Assembly (NCBI RefSeq): GCF_000800015.1
Contig: NZ_JUGR01000001.1
Coordinates: 1,302,001-1,366,000 of the forward strand
Direction of reading: 5' to 3'
Length of the DNA: 64,000 nucleotides
From: Terriglobus sp. TAA 43
Lineage (GTDB): Bacteria; Acidobacteriota; Terriglobia; Terriglobales; Acidobacteriaceae
Part shown: positions 62,110 through 64,000 of the stretch, piece after piece
How positions within the stretch are numbered: the first letter of the stretch is position 1
Layout: the number at the start of each line of letters is the position of its first letter
Position numbers and translations under genes: made by a program
Notes under the pieces: model-generated
The model's database searches: none
What the model saw: only the letters and a program-made list of their open reading frames with translations
Told to the model about the DNA's origin: nothing

Positions 62110-63702
62110 TTAACGCTGCATGGCTCTCATGCGGTTGGGTGTTACCACTTTCCGTTCGTTCGGACGTAGCGATAGATGAACGTTGGCGCGCCCCGGTGCG
62201 GACATGGCCACGGTACTTCCCTGCTCCGCGATACCGACGAGCGCTCGAAGATTTCCGTCTGCGGACGTGATCACTCGAACGCCGTTACTGGTCACTGTGG
62301 CGATGGTTCTTCCATCGATCGATAGCATTGCGGCACCAGCACCGTAACGAAGTTCCACCTGATTTCCGTTGTCGCACTTCGCCATAAACATGGCATCTTC
62401 GGCTGCGGGGTGATTGCAGCGCACGTTCCACCAGAGTTCGTCGCCCTCTTCATGTACCCCAGCCAGTCGCCATGTGTACGTGACCATGACCAGCGAGGAT
62501 GGCGAGTAGTTTGGCGCTTCCGCTTCCGTGATAGCGCCGCTGACGGGATCAATCTGCTGGCGGAAGGTACCGTCTCGCTGCAGCGCCGCGCACCATGCGT
62601 CCATCATTTGCGCAAATTCCGCGGAGCGGCCGTAGTGATCCATCCATCGCGGGGCGCGCATAGCGGTGAGCGATTGCGATGCTCCACCCCACGAGTTGCG
62701 CGGGATGGGGCGTACGAAGCTTGGCTCGTCCATGGCCGACGACGGCAAAGGGTACACGGGCCAGAAGCCGTCTTTGCGATGGATCTGCTTCTCCCACAGG
62801 GTGTTGAAGAGCGCCTGATCCGGCACATGCTCACCGCACACGCGGGCAAGGATGTCACAGTTGATTTTGACGAATTTGTTCTGGGCGTCGAGATCGTAAA
62901 ACGCGTGGTCTTCTGCGACGTAAAGCTTCTGGAGAATCAGGTTGCGAAGCGAAGCGGCATGCTCTTCCCACCGGGCTGCATCGTCGTTTTTACCGAGAGC
63001 CTTCGCCATGGCCGCAAGCGCGATTCGCGCGCCGTAGGCGGTTGCGGAGAGATCCGGGCATAGTCTTGGCAACGACGGATTGGCGGGCATGTTGCGCGCG
63101 CTCCCGTCAGGACAGTTGTTGCGCATGCCCCGCCAGCGTGGGCTGTTGTCCATGCCGGTGTCGTAGGTGCAGAAACCCTCGACCAATCCTGTGCCGCGCG
63201 TATTGCGATACTTCATGAGCCAGCTATCCCAGCGCGAGCAGGAGAGGTATGCCTTCTCCAGCAACTCCTGATCGCCCGTGGCCTTTGCGACGTCCCACGC
63301 GGTGGCCGCGATGGGAACCACCATCTGTATCTGCGCCCAGCCTGGCTGGTCAACGTTCGCCTTGTTGTTTGCTGGGAGTTGGCCATCCGCTGCCTGAAGC
63401 GCGAAGAAGGTCAGATGGCTATGGCGCGCAACATCTGGCCGGAACTTGCGATAGAGCAGCGATTCATGGGGGCCACACTCCATCCAGATGCCGAGATAAG
63501 ACGATCCTTCAATCAGCACAGGACCGGGATAGCGCGGCATAACGCGGACATTGCCTGCGAGCACGGTGAGTGCCTTGTCATACGTCCGCTGCCAGCGTGC
63601 GTTGGAGGTTCGATACACCGGAGCATCGCCTGCCAGAGCGAACGCCGGACGCACTGTGGCGAGCACAGCCGCCGATCCCGCAAGGAATTCACGCCGATTC
63701 AT
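62110..63702 (-). CDS. Tat-exported six-hairpin glycoside hydrolase
   Basis: 530 residues from ATG 63702. Twin-arginine signal NRREFLAGSAAVLATVRPA. Alpha/alpha-barrel glycosidase: AATAWDVAKATGDQELLEKAY, GFCTYDTGMDNSPRW, WPVYPLPSS, NSWGGASQSLTAMRAPRWMD and TEAEAPNYSPSSLVMVTYTW match the trehalase/GH63-like group in order. A C-terminal beta domain follows. The sugar bond cut is unknown. Confidence 0.85.
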   Translation of the reverse strand: MNRREFLAGSAAVLATVRPAFALAGDAPVYRTSNARWQRTYDKALTVLAGNVRVMPRYPGPVLIEGSSYLGIWMECGPHESLLYRKFRPDVARHSHLTFFALQAADGQLPANNKANVDQPGWAQIQMVVPIAATAWDVAKATGDQELLEKAYLSCSRWDSWLMKYRNTRGTGLVEGFCTYDTGMDNSPRWRGMRNNCPDGSARNMPANPSLPRLCPDLSATAYGARIALAAMAKALGKNDDAARWEEHAASLRNLILQKLYVAEDHAFYDLDAQNKFVKINCDILARVCGEHVPDQALFNTLWEKQIHRKDGFWPVYPLPSSAMDEPSFVRPIPRNSWGGASQSLTAMRAPRWMDHYGRSAEFAQMMDAWCAALQRDGTFRQQIDPVSGAITEAEAPNYSPSSLVMVTYTWRLAGVHEEGDELWWNVRCNHPAAEDAMFMAKCDNGNQVELRYGAGAAMLSIDGRTIATVTSNGVRVITSADGNLRALVGIAEQGSTVAMSAPGRANVHLSLRPNERKVVTPNRMRAMQR

Positions 63703-63722
63703 GCGGCTAAGACTAGCAAAGT

Positions 63723-64000
63723 TCAGCGAAGGAGATTGCAGTACAGAGCATGCGTCTCGTCGTTGTAGGCGCAGAAGATGACTTCCTCCACACCACTGCC
63801 GTCCAGCACTTCGCTCACCGTCGCGAGGGCGATGCGTGCGGCGCGGTCTGGCGGAAAGCTGTAGATGCCGGTGCTGATGGCGGGAAAGGCGATGGAACGG
63901 ACGTCGTGTTCGCGGGCCAGTTCCATACAACGGCGATAGCAGCTTGAAAGCAATGCGTCGGCGCGGTCTTCAGCGGCAGTGCCACCGCGCGTCACGCTCC
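63723..64000 (-). CDS. Macro-domain protein, C-terminal part
   Basis: The gene starts outside the window; 92 C-terminal residues are visible. GGTAAEDRADALLSSCYRR and IAFPAISTGIYSFP (ADP-ribose loop) then FCAYNDETHALY identify a macro domain of the O-acetyl-ADP-ribose deacetylase type. The stop is near the start of the glycosidase (20 bp). Confidence 0.9.
   Translation of the reverse strand, partial: SVTRGGTAAEDRADALLSSCYRRCMELAREHDVRSIAFPAISTGIYSFPPDRAARIALATVSEVLDGSGVEEVIFCAYNDETHALYCNLLR

Overview
The window looks like a chromosomal piece of an Acidobacteriota genome, probably class Terriglobia, family Acidobacteriaceae (Terriglobus or Granulicella-like). This rests on lineage-typical families: a TIGR03435-type secreted protein (14123-14851), a TIGR03436-type VWA protein (25095-26045), a BrxA/BrxB bacilliredoxin, and several secreted barrel proteins with no named function. 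There is no IS element, integrase, CRISPR array, rRNA or phage gene; one tRNA (Asn, GTT) is present. Gene density is high and most starts had to be moved from the longest ORF to the codon that has a Shine-Dalgarno (SD) sequence, a signal peptide or family alignment.

Layout. 1-3815 (-): amino-sugar catabolism (SSS symporter, NagB, NagA, Tat-exported TIM-barrel protein cut by the window edge). 4397-5317 (+): outer-membrane barrel with a likely CTG start. 5473-5547: tRNA-Asn. 5654-9900 (-): WcaI-like glycosyltransferase (also with a likely CTG start), Gmd and Fcl for GDP-L-fucose, and a CAP-domain protein. 10036-10896: orphan DppC-type permease. 11068-13310 (-): thrC-thrB with a clear terminator. 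13334-16258: molybdate uptake modA, modB, modC, interrupted by a TIGR03435 gene. 16245-20894: MurB, bacilliredoxin, a Fis-type mini-regulator, a DUF885 peptidase-like protein and a sugar isomerase-like protein. 20910-35247: mostly minus-strand genes including RecO, ferredoxin, an inositol-phosphatase-like enzyme, VWA protein, a fused MoaD-MoaE, a PcaD-like hydrolase, an OmpA-like protein, a TonB_C-like protein, a CocE-like hydrolase, MlaF, MobA and an M20 peptidase.

35317-42717: a methyltransferase, a Cys/Met-metabolism PLP enzyme, and a TetR-controlled MdtNOP-like efflux cassette (TetR, TolC, YtcA, HlyD, FUSC) with three operator-like repeats. 42714-47274: a second sugar-phosphate module (PfkB kinase, AgaS-type SIS protein, amidohydrolase, PPi-type phosphofructokinase). 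47316-53111: a 3,6-dideoxyhexose locus (RfbF, RfbG, RfbH, an NAD(P) reductase) with a GtrA/GtrB-like lipid-linked sugar pair. 53401-58227: sigma factor, membrane-anchored probable anti-sigma partner, DUF3106 protein, thioredoxin-fold protein, flavin reductase, MarR regulator. 58370-64000: a GT2 and a membrane glycosyltransferase in one operon, ScpA, a Tat-exported six-hairpin glycosidase and a macro-domain protein cut by the right edge.

Themes. Molybdenum genes are scattered (modABC, moaDE fusion, mobA). Two amino-sugar/hexose-phosphate modules and two lipid-linked sugar modules suggest a bacterium that salvages and builds unusual surface glycans. No clearly new defence or mobile system was seen. 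The strongest anomalies are two genes whose best start is CTG, a perfect 28-bp palindrome inside a signal-peptide coding region, the MoaD-MoaE fusion, the triple operator, and the AgaS-type module with an amidohydrolase of unknown role.
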